DNA of 64,000 nucleotides. It comes from Streptococcus sp. 116-D4. GTDB lineage: Bacteria > Bacillota > Bacilli > Lactobacillales > Streptococcaceae. Within the stretch, counting starts at the first letter, position 1. Every line of letters starts with the position of its first letter. A program made the position numbers and the translations under genes. Under the pieces are notes generated by a model. That model saw only the letters and a list, made by a program, of their open reading frames with translations, was not told the origin of the DNA and ran no database searches. Shown in pieces: positions 55,688-64,000 of the stretch. The stretch spans positions 1,606,001-1,670,000 of the forward strand of contig NZ_AP021887.1 in NCBI RefSeq assembly GCF_009731465.1. The letters are read 5' to 3'.

Positions 55688-58012
55688 TTAGTTCAATGTA
55701 TCCAAAGCATCATCCATTGAAAGAACTTCGTGGAAGACACGTTGTGTCAATTCAGTTTTTTGTTCTGGAGTGAGGTATTTAGTGTTTACACAGTATCCAG
55801 AGATACGTACGATAACATCTTCACCTGACATGATCTTTTCGTAAACATCGTTCAAGTCCATAACGTTCAAGTTGACGTGTTGTCCACCGTTTTCGAAGTA
55901 ACCATCAAGAATTGTTACTAAGTTATCAACTTGTTCGTCACGAGTTTTACCAAGAGCACGTGGTGATACTTGAGTTGTCAATGAGATACCATCAGCTGCG
56001 TAACCAAAGTCAAGGCTAGCAAGTGAGTTCAAGTTTTGCAACCAGCCACCTTTAGCTTTGTTAGATGGGTTAGCACCTGGTGAGAAGAATTCAAGTTTAG
56101 ACAAGTTCACAGAACCATCTTCGTTGAGGTATACACCTTTGTGGACTGGTGAGTTACCAGTTTGTTTAGAGTAAGCAACGTTAGATGTGATTGTCAAAAG
56201 TGATACAGTAGCTTCTGCGTCTTTGTAAAGTTTGTGGCTACGTAGACGAGTTGTGTAAGCTTCAATCAACCATTCTGCCAATTCGTTTGAACGTGGGTCA
56301 TCTTCACCCCAACGTGGGTATTCACCGATTGTTTCGTAATCGTAGATGTAGCCATTTTCGTCACGGATTGGTTTAACTGTAGCGTATTTGATAGCCGCTA
56401 ATGTATCAACAGTGTTGGCAAATCCACAGATACCGAATCCCATGTTGGCACGTTGTTTAGTTGGCAAGAAGGCCATTTGAACAGCCTCGTAGTTGTACTT
56501 GTCAGTCATGTAGTGGATGATGTTCAAAGCATCTACGTAAGTGTCAGTCAACCAGTCAAGAGATTTTTCAAAGTTAGCTTTAACTGATTCAAATTCAAGA
56601 ACTTCGTCACGGATTGGTTCGATGTCAAATACTTTGTAGTCTTTGTGAACATCGTCGTAACCACCGTTCAAACCAGTAAGAAGAGCTTTAAGAACGTTTA
56701 CACGCGCACCGAAGTACTGGATGTTGTGGCGTTGATCTTCATTTTCTGGGTCAAGTGGAGACACACAGCATGAAATACAGCTCATTTCACCATATCCGTC
56801 TTTAGCCATTGTTGTTACACCTTCGTATTGGATAGAAGAGTGTTTATGGCTCATATGCATACAGTAGCGACGGAAGTTGTATGGCAATTTGTCAGTCCAA
56901 AGAACTGTCAAGTTTGGTTCTGGAGAGTTACCGATATTGTCAAGAGTGTTCAAGAAACGGTAGTCCATCTTAGTAACACGGTGGCGACCGTCGTTACCCA
57001 TACCAGCCATAGAAGTTGTGATGAAGGTTGGGTCACCTGAGTACAATTGGTCATAAGCTTTTGTACGAGCAAATTTAACTGTACGAAGTTTCATAACGAA
57101 ATCATCAACAAATTCTTGGATTTCTGATTCAGTAAATGTACCACGAGCAAGGTCACGTTCTGCAAAGATATCGAGTACGATTGGCACACGTCCTAGAGAT
57201 GTAGCCGCACCGTTGATCACACGGCAAACAGCCATGAAGGCAATGTTTACCCATTGAATCGCTTCTTTTACGTTCATCGCTGGTTTGCGAACGTCAACTC
57301 CGTAAAGGTCACCCAAGCGAACAACTTGTTGCAATGCTTGGTATTGAAGGTTTACTTCTTCACGAAGACGGATTGTTTCTTCGTCAATTTCTTTGATCGC
57401 ATTCCAGTCGTTTACTTTTTCTTGCATCAAGTAGTCTGCACCGTAAAGAGCAAGACGTGCGTAAACACCGATGATACGTCCACGTGAGTAGGCATCTGGA
57501 AGACCAGTTACAGTGTGTGCGTGACGTGCGCGACGAATGTTTGAAGTGTAGGCACGGAAAATACCATCGTTAACTGTTGTTACGTATTTAGTGAAAATTT
57601 CATGAACAGCTGGATCTGGTTCGTATCCATTTTCTTTCAAAGTAGTTTCAGCCATACGGATACCACCTTTTGGCATGAAGTTCAATTTGAAGAGTTCATC
57701 ATTTTGGATACCGAAAATCACTTCGTTTTCTTTGTCGATAAATCCAGCAGGAATATCAGCAATAGATGTTGGACGAGTGTCCATTGGGAAACGAGTTTCT
57801 TCGTAGTGAGCCTTCGTTTCTTCTACAATTTTTTTGATGTGAAGTGAACGTTCTGTTGGTCCTGCAAGGAAGCTTTCGTCTCCATCGTAAGGTGTGTAGT
57901 TAGCTTGTACAAAGCGTGATACACTTGCTTTTTCTTTCCAATCTACGCCTTTGAAACCTTCCCAAGCTTTGTCAAAAATATCTTGTGCTTCAACAACTGT
58001 CTTAACAACCAT
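55688..58012 (-). CDS. pflB: Formate acetyltransferase (pyruvate formate-lyase)
   Basis: Glycyl-radical enzyme converting pyruvate and CoA to acetyl-CoA and formate in mixed-acid fermentation. 774 residues; active cysteines C414-C415 in SCISCCVSP and radical glycine G739 in RISGYCVN near the C-terminus. Needs an activase encoded elsewhere. Codon use is strongly biased, as expected for a highly expressed gene. The promoter holds a perfect cre, so it should be lowered in high glucose, when lactate is made instead. Confidence 0.97.
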   Translation of the reverse strand: MVVKTVVEAQDIFDKAWEGFKGVDWKEKASVSRFVQANYTPYDGDESFLAGPTERSLHIKKIVEETKAHYEETRFPMDTRPTSIADIPAGFIDKENEVIFGIQNDELFKLNFMPKGGIRMAETTLKENGYEPDPAVHEIFTKYVTTVNDGIFRAYTSNIRRARHAHTVTGLPDAYSRGRIIGVYARLALYGADYLMQEKVNDWNAIKEIDEETIRLREEVNLQYQALQQVVRLGDLYGVDVRKPAMNVKEAIQWVNIAFMAVCRVINGAATSLGRVPIVLDIFAERDLARGTFTESEIQEFVDDFVMKLRTVKFARTKAYDQLYSGDPTFITTSMAGMGNDGRHRVTKMDYRFLNTLDNIGNSPEPNLTVLWTDKLPYNFRRYCMHMSHKHSSIQYEGVTTMAKDGYGEMSCISCCVSPLDPENEDQRHNIQYFGARVNVLKALLTGLNGGYDDVHKDYKVFDIEPIRDEVLEFESVKANFEKSLDWLTDTYVDALNIIHYMTDKYNYEAVQMAFLPTKQRANMGFGICGFANTVDTLAAIKYATVKPIRDENGYIYDYETIGEYPRWGEDDPRSNELAEWLIEAYTTRLRSHKLYKDAEATVSLLTITSNVAYSKQTGNSPVHKGVYLNEDGSVNLSKLEFFSPGANPSNKAKGGWLQNLNSLASLDFGYAADGISLTTQVSPRALGKTRDEQVDNLVTILDGYFENGGQHVNLNVMDLNDVYEKIMSGEDVIVRISGYCVNTKYLTPEQKTELTQRVFHEVLSMDDALDTLN

Positions 58013-58066
58013 GTTAATTCCTCTTTTTTCTTTCTAGTAACAGCCATCTGTTACATTCATGTATTC

Positions 58067-58096
58067 AGTATAACACACAGTAACCGATTTCAACAA
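58067..58096 (-). promoter_or_regulatory. pflB promoter with cre in the spacer
   Basis: Extended -10 TGT-TATACT (58067-58075) and -35 TTGTTG (58091-58096), 18 bases apart. TGAAATCGGTTACT (58079-58092) fits the cre consensus fully and lies between them, so CcpA binding should block RNA polymerase. Confidence 0.75.
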
Positions 58097-58128
58097 GCAA
58101 AAACCGGCTTTTTTGTCACTTTCTTTTC

Positions 58129-58162
58129 TAATACAGTCTGTTTTTTGATACAATCTGTATTA
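58129..58162. promoter_or_regulatory. Dyad between pflB and dinB
   Basis: TAATACAG (58129-58136) and CTGTATTA (58155-58162) are perfect 8-base arms 18 bases apart, upstream of both divergent promoters. Reader unknown. Confidence 0.45.
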
Positions 58163-58210
58163 TATTTTTGAAAAAAATAAAGCATTTTTTCTTTTTTTCA
58201 GAAAAAAGGG

Positions 58211-58216
58211 TATAAT
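58211..58216 (+). promoter_or_regulatory. Probable -10 of dinB
   Basis: TATAAT upstream of the BOX element; -35 weak. If used, the whole BOX lies in the dinB 5' leader. Confidence 0.45.
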
Positions 58217-58234
58217 AAAAGAAAATAAGCAGTA

Positions 58235-58387
58235 ATGCTCAATAAAAATCAAAAAACAAACTAGGAAGCTAGCCACAGACTGCTCAAAGCACTGCTTTGA
58301 GGTTGTGGATAGAACTGACGAAGTCAGTAACCATATATCTGCTCCAAGATGAAGCTGACGGGGGTTGAAGAGATTTTCGAAGAGTAT
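58235..58387 (+). repeat. BOX element, A1-B1-C1, in the dinB leader
   Basis: 153 bp from ATGCTC to GAGTAT, the expected size for boxA-boxB-boxC. It ends 15 bases before the dinB ATG; the AAAGGAG ribosome site follows it directly. boxC has drifted (CTCCAAGATGAAGCTGACG). Confidence 0.9.
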
Positions 58388-58402
58388 AGAAAGGAGCTAT
58401 GC

Positions 58403-59464
58403 ATGTTGATTTTTCCCTTGTTAAATGATTTGTCAAGAAAAATCATCCATATTGACATGGATGCCTTTTTTGCTGCCGTGGAAATCAGGGATAATCCTAA
58501 ACTCAGAGGAAAACCTGTCATTATCGGAAGCGACCCTCGGCAAACAGGTGGGCGGGGAGTCGTTTCTACCTGTAGCTATGAGGCACGAGCTTTTGGCATC
58601 CATTCTGCCATGAGTTCCAAGGAAGCTTATGAGCGCTGTCCCCAAGCTATCTTTATCTCAGGAAATTATGAGAAATACAAATCTGTGGGCCTCCAGATTC
58701 GAGCTATTTTTAAGCGCTATACAGATTTGATTGAACCTATGAGTATTGACGAGGCTTATTTGGATGTAACAGAAAATAAACTCGGTATCAAGTCGGCAGT
58801 CAAAATCGCTCGCCTCATTCAAGAGGATATTTGGCAAGAACTCCATTTAACTGCTTCTGCCGGTGTTTCCTACAACAAGTTCTTAGCAAAGATGGCTAGT
58901 GATTATCAAAAACCACATGGTCTGACAGTGATTTTACCTGACCAAGCTGAAGATTTTCTCAAACAAATGGATGTTTCCAAGTTTCATGGAGTAGGAAAAA
59001 AGACGGTGGAACGTCTTCACCAAATGGGCGTTTTTACTGGTGCTGATCTACTTGAAGTTCCTGAAGTGACCCTAATAGACCGCTTTGGCAGACTGGGCTA
59101 TGACCTGTATCGAAAGGCTCGAGGTATTCATAATTCCCCCGTCAAATCCAATCGCGTCCGTAAATCAATCGGAAAGGAGAAAACCTACGGGAAGATTCTC
59201 CGTGCCGAGGAAGATATCAAAAAAGAGCTGACTCTCCTATCAGAAAGAGTCGCTCTCAATCTACATCAACAAGAAAAAGCTGGAAAAATTGTCATTTTGA
59301 AAATCCGCTATGCTGACTTTTCTACAATGACTAAGCGGAAAAGCTTAGCTCAAAAGATTCAAGATGCTGAAACTATTTCACAAATGGCTATCCAACTTTA
59401 CGAATCTCTGACAGATAAAGATAAAGACGTTCGCTTATTGGGTGTCACTGTGACTGGATTTTAA
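58403..59464 (+). CDS. dinB: DNA polymerase IV
   Basis: 353-residue Y-family lesion-bypass polymerase. D18 ([14 protein letters not shown]) and D116-E117 ([10 protein letters not shown]) hold the metals. Start at 58403 is set by AAAGGAG and the standard length; an in-frame ATG at 58349 would begin inside the BOX and add 18 residues of repeat-derived sequence. Pneumococcal dinB is induced in competence. Confidence 0.96.
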   Translation: MLIFPLLNDLSRKIIHIDMDAFFAAVEIRDNPKLRGKPVIIGSDPRQTGGRGVVSTCSYEARAFGIHSAMSSKEAYERCPQAIFISGNYEKYKSVGLQIRAIFKRYTDLIEPMSIDEAYLDVTENKLGIKSAVKIARLIQEDIWQELHLTASAGVSYNKFLAKMASDYQKPHGLTVILPDQAEDFLKQMDVSKFHGVGKKTVERLHQMGVFTGADLLEVPEVTLIDRFGRLGYDLYRKARGIHNSPVKSNRVRKSIGKEKTYGKILRAEEDIKKELTLLSERVALNLHQQEKAGKIVILKIRYADFSTMTKRKSLAQKIQDAETISQMAIQLYESLTDKDKDVRLLGVTVTGF

Positions 59465-59502
59465 AGCCTTGAAGGAAGCAACTTCCCACAAGGCTTTTTT
59501 CT
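59463..59502. terminator. Terminator between dinB and uppP
   Basis: AAAGCCTTG (59463-59471) and CAAGGCTTT (59489-59497) with an inner GGAAG/CTTCC stem, then TTT. Usable from both sides. Confidence 0.88.
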
Positions 59503-60347
59503 TATACAAATAAACGGACAAAGCTATAAAATAGCAAGACACTACCAAGCACGATACGGTATTTACCAAAAAGGGTAAAGTCGTGTTTTTTCACATAGCT
59601 TGTCAAGAAACGAATAGCCACCATGCTGACTGCAAAAGCGACGCCCATCGCAACCAAGAGCAAGAATAATTGTCCAAAGCTCAAGAGCTGTCCTGCTTTT
59701 ACAAATTTGAAAATCTTTAAGGCACTAGCTCCAAACATAACTGGAATTCCAAGATAGAAGGTAAATTCTGTCACAACAGAACGACTGGTTCCATTTAACA
59801 AACCACCGACAATCGTTGCCCCAGAACGACTCGTTCCCGGTAAAAGGGCAAGAACTTGGAAGAGGCCGATATAGAAGGCTGTCGTATAAGGAAGCTTATC
59901 CAACTCTGTTACACTTGGCTCGATAGCACGCGCCTTATTGCGCTTTTCCAAATAGATAAAGGCAATCCCATAGATAATCAACATGAGAGCAACAGAAACC
60001 ATATTATGAAAATGGGTATCAAACCAATCATCAAACTTAAATACAGCAAGCAAAGGTAAAGTAGCTACAAGAACTTTAGACCACAATTGCCAAGTTTGAC
60101 GAACTTCCTGCTTGTCTTTACTTGGTTTAAAGGGATTTAGTTTATTAAAGTAAATCACCATAACCGCTAAAATAGCACCAAGCTGAATTACAACATTAAA
60201 CATGGACATAAAGGCTTCATTCTGATTTTGGTATTGGATAAATTCCTCTGCTAGAATCAAGTGACCTGTACTAGAGATCGGCAGCCATTCCGTAATTCCT
60301 TCAACAATCCCGAAGAAGATAGATTTTAAAATTTCAATAAGATACAT
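59502..60347 (-). CDS. uppP: Undecaprenyl-diphosphatase (BacA type)
   Basis: 281 residues, about eight spans. Conserved [17 protein letters not shown] and PGTSRSGAT loops carry the catalytic Glu, Ser and Arg. Recycles undecaprenyl diphosphate for wall synthesis and gives bacitracin tolerance. AGGAG precedes the ATG. Confidence 0.96.
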   Translation of the reverse strand: MYLIEILKSIFFGIVEGITEWLPISSTGHLILAEEFIQYQNQNEAFMSMFNVVIQLGAILAVMVIYFNKLNPFKPSKDKQEVRQTWQLWSKVLVATLPLLAVFKFDDWFDTHFHNMVSVALMLIIYGIAFIYLEKRNKARAIEPSVTELDKLPYTTAFYIGLFQVLALLPGTSRSGATIVGGLLNGTSRSVVTEFTFYLGIPVMFGASALKIFKFVKAGQLLSFGQLFLLLVAMGVAFAVSMVAIRFLTSYVKKHDFTLFGKYRIVLGSVLLFYSFVRLFV

Positions 60348-60407
60348 AGATTACTCCTTTTTTCTATCTTCCATTATAGCATACTTTTCAGTCTATGGCA
60401 GTTCTCT

Positions 60408-62297
60408 TTAAAAGGCGCCGATACTACCGCCTCCTCCGCCTCCAGAGAAGCCACCGCCAGAACTTCCACTTCCAGAAGATACGGAGTAGGTACTTGCTGT
60501 ATTTGCGACACTAGCATAATGGCTCATTTGCGCGCTTGAATGATAAAACATACTATGCCAGCCATAAGCTACATAGAGATTGATATCTGGATTTTCTACT
60601 TGAATCTGATGCACCTTCATCAAATGACTGACCTTGTCTGCATAGCCAAATAAGGTCGCATAGACCAAAAGGCGATTCCAAAGTACAATACTTTCCAGTT
60701 CAGCCTGATCCAATCGTGCAATCTCACGTAACATATTTTCAAAACTGGTCCAGAGATAGTAGACTTCTGCTCCTGCTTCATTTAGGACACCATCACGGTT
60801 ATCTAATCGAAGCTTCCAATAATAGAAAACAGCCAAAACCAAACCTAGAAAACCAAGTATTGCCAAGGGGATGTAAAGATAGCCATGAACGTCTAAACTG
60901 TACAAGAACAAACCAAATCCAATAAAAAGAGGTAGAATCGTAGAGAGTCCCATACCCACTTGCAAGGCCTTTTCCCCACCAGTTAAAGGACGATAATAAT
61001 CTGGGAGCCCCCAGAAGGAAACTCGCTCTCGCACTCCTTCTTGCATCTCTTTTAATACTGCTTCGAAAGAAGATTTGAGCTGAATCCCTCTTGCTTGAAT
61101 CCGTTTCTCATCAGCAGCTTTAGCTCCGCGATAAAGGCTGTCAGATACCTTGTAATCCGCAAACAAATTGGAAAGAGTGGCTTCTTTTTTGCCTGAAAAG
61201 GCTAGATTTAGACAGTCTCTCTCAAAGCTTGACAAACCATCTTCTTTTACCAGCCTCAAGCCAACTGCATCTCCTTCTGAAATGATAGAGACATTCCCAC
61301 GGTCTATCACATCTAACAAGGTAGCTTGAACAAGTTGGTCAAAGGTGAATTTACCAGCTCCTTTGGTTAGAGGACTCACTTCATCCAAAGAGGTCGAGTA
61401 GACAGCCTCCGATAAAACCATAGGCTCCAATTCCATTGGCGGTTCATAGAGACGATGATTTTTGGCATATTTAACTGAAGGGGTGGTCTTTTTTCTATAG
61501 ATAAGATAGAAACAGGCACTCAATAACAAAGAGATGGAAAGTGTAGAAGGGAAGACCCAAGTAAGGAGTTGTTTACTTTGCTCCTTTTCTTTAACAATCG
61601 AGTCTTCTATCTTATTAAACTCTTCTAAACGATTCCCTTTTAAACCCTGATCTCTAGCACTAGCAAAATCGGTCCGAGGCCAATAGGCATGCAATTCAAC
61701 TCCACGCTTAGGCGGAAGATTGTCCAAACGAATAATATAATCAAGATTACTCTTTTCAACCGTTCCCTCTCTAAAAAGTTTGCCTGTATGGAAAAAGAGT
61801 TTTTCAGCCCCCTTGTCTCCCCTTACATGAAATTCAAACTTTCCAATAGTTCCTGAACTATCTGTTAAAGGTTGCCAATTTAATTCAGCGATGTCATCAT
61901 ATAGGAAAAGCAAATTTTTTAAATTCCATGTGAGGACAACTTCAACTGTATCGCCTTCCTGACCGGGGTTATAGACTTTCACAGTATAACCATCCGCTTC
62001 TTCTGCCACTTCGCTAGTAACATCTGTCAGTTCAGCACCATTTTTCGCAGCCTGAACCTTTGGATGAGAATCTATCTCAAACCCGCTAGGCATCTTGCCA
62101 GCACGTCCAAGTCCCACGATTTGGCCCTTAAAGTCCTCCTCAAACTGGTAAACTATCTTCTGTCTAAATTCTGCTGTATTGTCTGCATGAATATACAAAT
62201 CCCCTTGATAAGAGTTTATCTTGAAATCAATGGCAAAAACAGAGAATGGCAGAAGGCAAAACAAGCCTAACACTAGTAAGAAAAAAGTTTTTTTCAT
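60408..62297 (-). CDS. DUF2207 membrane protein
   Basis: About 629 residues. Signal peptide (to about 22), a DUF2207 beta-rich extracellular domain, spans at about 247-267 and a pair near 450-490, a cytoplasmic segment between, and a C-terminal Gly/Ser-rich tail (SGGGFSGGGGGG). Function unknown. The ATG at 62297 has a GGGG-rich site nine bases ahead; a TTG one codon earlier is possible. Confidence 0.87.
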   Translation of the reverse strand: MKKTFFLLVLGLFCLLPFSVFAIDFKINSYQGDLYIHADNTAEFRQKIVYQFEEDFKGQIVGLGRAGKMPSGFEIDSHPKVQAAKNGAELTDVTSEVAEEADGYTVKVYNPGQEGDTVEVVLTWNLKNLLFLYDDIAELNWQPLTDSSGTIGKFEFHVRGDKGAEKLFFHTGKLFREGTVEKSNLDYIIRLDNLPPKRGVELHAYWPRTDFASARDQGLKGNRLEEFNKIEDSIVKEKEQSKQLLTWVFPSTLSISLLLSACFYLIYRKKTTPSVKYAKNHRLYEPPMELEPMVLSEAVYSTSLDEVSPLTKGAGKFTFDQLVQATLLDVIDRGNVSIISEGDAVGLRLVKEDGLSSFERDCLNLAFSGKKEATLSNLFADYKVSDSLYRGAKAADEKRIQARGIQLKSSFEAVLKEMQEGVRERVSFWGLPDYYRPLTGGEKALQVGMGLSTILPLFIGFGLFLYSLDVHGYLYIPLAILGFLGLVLAVFYYWKLRLDNRDGVLNEAGAEVYYLWTSFENMLREIARLDQAELESIVLWNRLLVYATLFGYADKVSHLMKVHQIQVENPDINLYVAYGWHSMFYHSSAQMSHYASVANTASTYSVSSGSGSSGGGFSGGGGGGSIGAF

Positions 62298-62436
62298 CAA
62301 CTAAGCCCCCCTTTTTATCTTTGCTATCATTATATCATTTTTTCATAAGTAAAGGCTTACCTATATTGAAAAATAGAGTTTTTTTCGATAAAATAGGAGA
62401 CAGTTATTTTTTAATAGATTAGAAATAGGAGAAATC

Positions 62437-64000
62437 ATGAGAAAAATATACTTATCTATTTTCACAAGTCTCTTGCTGATGCTGGGACTTGTCAATGTTG
62501 CTCATGCTGATGAATATTTACGCATCGGGATGGAAGCAGCATATGCTCCCTTTAACTGGACTCAAGACGATGATAGCAATGGAGCTGTCAAAATCGATGG
62601 AACTAACCAGTATGCTAACGGATACGATGTTCAAATCGCCAAGAAAATCGCTAAGGACTTAGGTAAAGAACCTTTGGTTGTTAAAACCAAGTGGGAAGGC
62701 CTAGTCCCTGCCCTTACTTCTGGTAAGATTGACATGATTATCGCAGGTATGAGTCCTACTGCCGAGCGTAAACAAGAAATTGCCTTTTCAAGCAGTTACT
62801 ACACTAGCGAACCAGTTCTACTAGTTAAAAAAGATTCTGCCTACGCAAATGCCAAATCTTTGGATGACTTTAACGGTGCGAAAATTACTTCTCAACAAGG
62901 GGTCTACCTCTACGACTTGATTACACAAATCCCGGGTGCTAAAAAAGAAACTGCCATGGGAGACTTCGCTCAAATGCGTCAAGCTCTTGAGGCCGGTGTT
63001 ATCGATGCCTATGTTTCTGAACGCCCAGAAGCTCTGACTGCTGAAACTGCTAACTCTAAGTTTAAAATGGTTCAAGTAGAACCAGGTTTTAAAACAGGAG
63101 AAGAAGATACAGCTATCGCTATCGGACTTCGTAAAGATGATCATCGCATTAGCCAAATCAATGCTAGCATTGAAACTATTTCAAAAGACGACCAAGTTGC
63201 CTTGATGGATCGTATGATCAAAGAGCAACCTGCCGAAGCTACAACAACTGAAGAGACTAGCAGTAGTTTCTTTAGCCAAGTCGCTAAAATTCTTTCTGAA
63301 AACTGGCAACAACTCTTGCGTGGTGCTGGTGTCACTCTCTTAATCTCTATCGTCGGAACCATCACAGGTCTCATTATTGGACTTGCCATTGGTGTCTTCC
63401 GTACTGCTCCACTATCTGAAAACAAAGCCATTTACGGCCTACAAAAACTAATCGGCTGGATCCTCAATGTCTACATTGAAATTTTCCGTGGTACACCAAT
63501 GATTGTTCAATCGATGGTTATCTACTATGGAACTGCCCAAGCTTTCGGTATCAACCTTGACCGTACACTAGCTGCTATCTTCATCGTTTCAATCAATACC
63601 GGTGCCTACATGACTGAAATCGTCCGTGGTGGTATCCTAGCAGTTGACAAGGGACAATTTGAAGCTGCGACTGCTCTTGGTATGACTCATAACCAAACCA
63701 TGCGTAAGATTGTCCTACCTCAGGTCGTCCGCAACATCCTACCAGCAACTGGTAATGAATTTGTCATCAATATCAAAGATACATCTGTATTGAACGTTAT
63801 CTCTGTTGTCGAACTTTATTTCTCAGGAAATACCGTGGCAACACAAACCTATCAATACTTCCAGACATTTACAATCATCGCCGTGATTTACTTTGTCCTC
63901 ACCTTCACCGTAACACGTATCCTACGCTTCATCGAACGCCGCATGGACATGGATACCTATACTACAGGTGCTAACCAAATGCAAACGGAGGATTTGAAAT
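62437..64000 (+). CDS. Polar amino-acid ABC transporter, fused binding protein and permease
   Basis: 521 codons to the edge; the last bases suggest the stop lies one base beyond. Signal peptide (MRKIYLSIFTSLLLMLGLVNVAHA), one SBP_bac_3 domain (about 25-268) and a C-terminal HisM-type permease (about 290-505) with the EAATALG loop. The GGAGG near the end suggests an overlapping ATPase gene outside the window. Substrate glutamine/glutamate or a similar polar amino acid, by family. Confidence 0.93.
   Translation, partial: MRKIYLSIFTSLLLMLGLVNVAHADEYLRIGMEAAYAPFNWTQDDDSNGAVKIDGTNQYANGYDVQIAKKIAKDLGKEPLVVKTKWEGLVPALTSGKIDMIIAGMSPTAERKQEIAFSSSYYTSEPVLLVKKDSAYANAKSLDDFNGAKITSQQGVYLYDLITQIPGAKKETAMGDFAQMRQALEAGVIDAYVSERPEALTAETANSKFKMVQVEPGFKTGEEDTAIAIGLRKDDHRISQINASIETISKDDQVALMDRMIKEQPAEATTTEETSSSFFSQVAKILSENWQQLLRGAGVTLLISIVGTITGLIIGLAIGVFRTAPLSENKAIYGLQKLIGWILNVYIEIFRGTPMIVQSMVIYYGTAQAFGINLDRTLAAIFIVSINTGAYMTEIVRGGILAVDKGQFEAATALGMTHNQTMRKIVLPQVVRNILPATGNEFVINIKDTSVLNVISVVELYFSGNTVATQTYQYFQTFTIIAVIYFVLTFTVTRILRFIERRMDMDTYTTGANQMQTEDLK

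Noticed and set aside
58349..58402. Upstream ATG that would lengthen DinB by 18 residues
   Set aside because: It starts in boxC, lacks a ribosome site, and the start at 58403 has AAAGGAG and gives the usual 353 residues.

Overview
The window reads as chromosome of a mitis-group Streptococcus (S. mitis / S. pneumoniae / S. pseudopneumoniae complex). The evidence is the gene order pbp2X-mraY-clpL-luxS-dexB, intact and degenerate BOX elements, YSIRK/LPXTG surface anchoring, low-GC codon use and pneumococcus-like proteins such as LuxS (160 aa), ClpL (701 aa), Pbp2X (750 aa) and the CabP/TrkH pair. In the pneumococcus the capsule locus lies just beyond dexB, so the left edge abuts that position. 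No rRNA, tRNA or CRISPR array was seen.

Layout. 1-5.8 kb: dexB (cut by the edge), a DUF1846 protein, luxS and the chaperone clpL. The clpL upstream region is a 260-bp tandem duplication carrying two CtsR-type promoters, and the leader holds a 29-codon ORF with a good ribosome site. 5.8-10.4 kb: the wall/division operon rsmH-ftsL-pbp2X-mraY. 10.4-12.7 kb: an autoregulation-like cassette of an XRE regulator, two DUF3278 membrane proteins and a small membrane protein, ending in a glutathione peroxidase. 13.0-18.8 kb: a 1913-residue sortase-anchored protein joining a trypsin-like protease domain to a GH29 alpha-L-fucosidase plus binding modules. This is the most striking gene here. 18.9-20.8 kb: a dead LysR gene and a BCCT transporter. 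21-24.3 kb: an SOS-like hdiR-umuC-yolD-DUF5960 operon. 24.7-26.1 kb: a POT peptide transporter.

26.5-36.4 kb: a glycan-uptake island: lplB-ytcP-lplA ABC transporter, YesL and a GH31 glycosidase on the minus strand, facing a YesM/YesN two-component pair on the plus strand. 36.5-37.1 kb: a scar with an IS-like end and a truncated tyrosine recombinase next to the 3' end of rpsI. 37.2-38.2 kb: rplM-rpsI with an L13-type leader. 38.2-41.5 kb: a NatAB-like ABC exporter and a monoacylglycerol-lipase-like hydrolase. 41.6-45.9 kb: T-box-controlled pheS, a GNAT gene, pheT. 46-48.3 kb: FMN riboswitch, ribU, a PAP2 phosphatase, and trmL with a structured leader. 48.3-52.5 kb: an ECF transporter operon headed by a frameshifted SAM-hydrolase gene. 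52.7-55.5 kb: CabP-TrkH potassium uptake. 55.7-58 kb: pflB with a cre site in its promoter. 58.2-64 kb: dinB (BOX in its leader), uppP, a DUF2207 membrane protein and a fused amino-acid ABC receptor/permease running into the right edge.

Common threads are host-glycan use (DexB, the fucosidase, GH31 with its transporter, cre sites), DNA-damage tolerance (two Y-family polymerases, both with a BOX immediately upstream), and RNA-level control (T-box, FMN, L13 and trmL leaders). Promoters, operators and RNA elements were read by eye and are predictions.
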